This document shows positions 5,427-5,604 of a DNA stretch of 5,604 bases, piece after piece (the first letter of the stretch is position 1; every line of letters begins with the position of its first letter). Source of the stretch: JAFGKM01 sp964408175 (GTDB lineage Bacteria > Ratteibacteria > UBA8468 > B48-G9 > JAFGKM01); NCBI GenBank assembly GCA_964408175.1, contig CAYOYL010000010.1:1-5604 (forward strand), given 5' to 3'. A program made the position numbers and the translations under genes. The notes beneath the pieces were generated by a model that did not search any database, was not told the origin of the DNA, and saw only the letters and a list, made by a program, of their open reading frames with translations.

Positions 5427-5436
5427 GAGTTGACCC
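5414..5436 (+). repeat. Interspersed 23-nt repeat, copy 2 (intergenic)
   Basis: This copy matches the reverse complement of 4109-4131 with one mismatch. It reads TGTCAAG, AGTCAAG, then AGTTGACCC, and contains the dyad GTCAA-GAG-TTGAC (5422-5434). It supplies the -35 of the leftward promoter (5426-5421). Confidence 0.7.
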
Positions 5437-5453
5437 TCTGGCTAAAAATAAAC

Positions 5454-5481
5454 TTGACAAAAAAAATAACAGTTGTAAAAT
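5454..5481 (+). promoter_or_regulatory. Rightward promoter P1
   Basis: A consensus TTGACA (5454-5459) is followed after 16 bp by TAAAAT (5476-5481), with an A-run in the spacer. The start would be near 5488, pointing out of the window. It lies back-to-back with the leftward metallopeptidase promoter, about 28 bp away. Between P1 and P2 (about 5488-5571) I see no gene; a 12-codon frame beginning at 5480 overlaps the -10 and lacks a ribosome binding site. Confidence 0.6.
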
Positions 5482-5571
5482 GACTCTTGCAAAAGGATTC
5501 AGGTTCAATAATTTCTGATTAAGGCCACAGAGTAGTATCCACCTACCAAAACAACCTTTTTTAAATAAGTC

Positions 5572-5600
5572 TTGACACCCGTGCAAAATTTAGGTATAAT
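5572..5600 (+). promoter_or_regulatory. Rightward promoter P2, perfect sigma70 consensus
   Basis: TTGACA (5572-5577), a 17-bp spacer, then TATAAT (5595-5600) is an exact match to the sigma70/sigmaA consensus with ideal spacing. An AT tract just upstream (CTTTTTTAAATAA, 5556-5568) is placed like an UP element. Such promoters usually drive highly expressed genes, for example stable RNAs or ribosomal proteins. The transcript starts beyond the window edge, so the gene served cannot be seen. Confidence 0.8.
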
Positions 5601-5604
5601 CCTA

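Noticed and set aside
5203..5433. 76-codon plus-strand open frame opposite the metallopeptidase gene
   Set aside because: It is antisense to a gene with a clear HEIGH motif, has no recognisable domain and crosses the palindrome and promoter.
5480..5518. 12-codon open frame as a possible leader peptide for the rightward transcript
   Set aside because: Its ATG overlaps the -10 of P1 upstream of the expected transcript start, and it lacks a ribosome binding site.
1..5604. CRISPR array, tRNA/rRNA genes, transposase or integrase
   Set aside because: No regularly spaced repeats, no cloverleaf or rRNA-like stretch and no recombinase motifs were seen on either strand.

Overview
The window carries a bacterial housekeeping segment with a small restriction-modification (RM) module inserted in it. 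The organism cannot be named from the sequence. Lys/Glu-rich proteins, heavy AGA/AGG and ATA use, moderate-to-low GC and short GC-rich intergenic repeats would suit an uncultured anaerobic or thermophilic lineage (for example Omnitrophota-, Nitrospirota- or Desulfobacterota-like), but that is only an inference.

Layout. 1-495: 3' part of a TsaC/Sua5-type threonylcarbamoyl-AMP synthase gene, its start cut off by the window edge. 496-600: a promoter and a perfect dyad that could be an operator. 601-2194: a two-gene type II RM system, namely a beta-class amino-methyltransferase with an SPPY motif followed 4 bp later by a close relative of the GCGC endonuclease HinP1I. 2195-2292: a GC-rich hairpin repeat and the rpiB ribosome binding site. 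2293-5013: rpiB, pabB and pabC in line, with rpiB and pabB overlapping by ATGA. 5010-5348, minus strand: a minimal zincin-type metallopeptidase whose stop codon overlaps that of pabC. 5349-5604: a regulatory region with the leftward metallopeptidase promoter, an 18-bp palindrome, an interspersed repeat and two strong rightward promoters that serve a gene beyond the window.

How the genes work together. PabB makes 4-amino-4-deoxychorismate from chorismate and PabC releases p-aminobenzoate for folate synthesis; the glutaminase subunit PabA is not here. RpiB interconverts ribose-5-phosphate and ribulose-5-phosphate, and TsaC supplies the activated threonylcarbamoyl group for tRNA t6A. The RM pair is an accessory defence module, visibly more AT-rich than its flanks.

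I found no wholly undescribed system. The most notable points are the pairing of a HinP1I-like nuclease with an amino-methyltransferase, a Gln-to-Ser change in the nuclease active site, the dyad in the RM promoter, and a 22/23-base inverted repeat pair, one copy of which forms the end of pabB.
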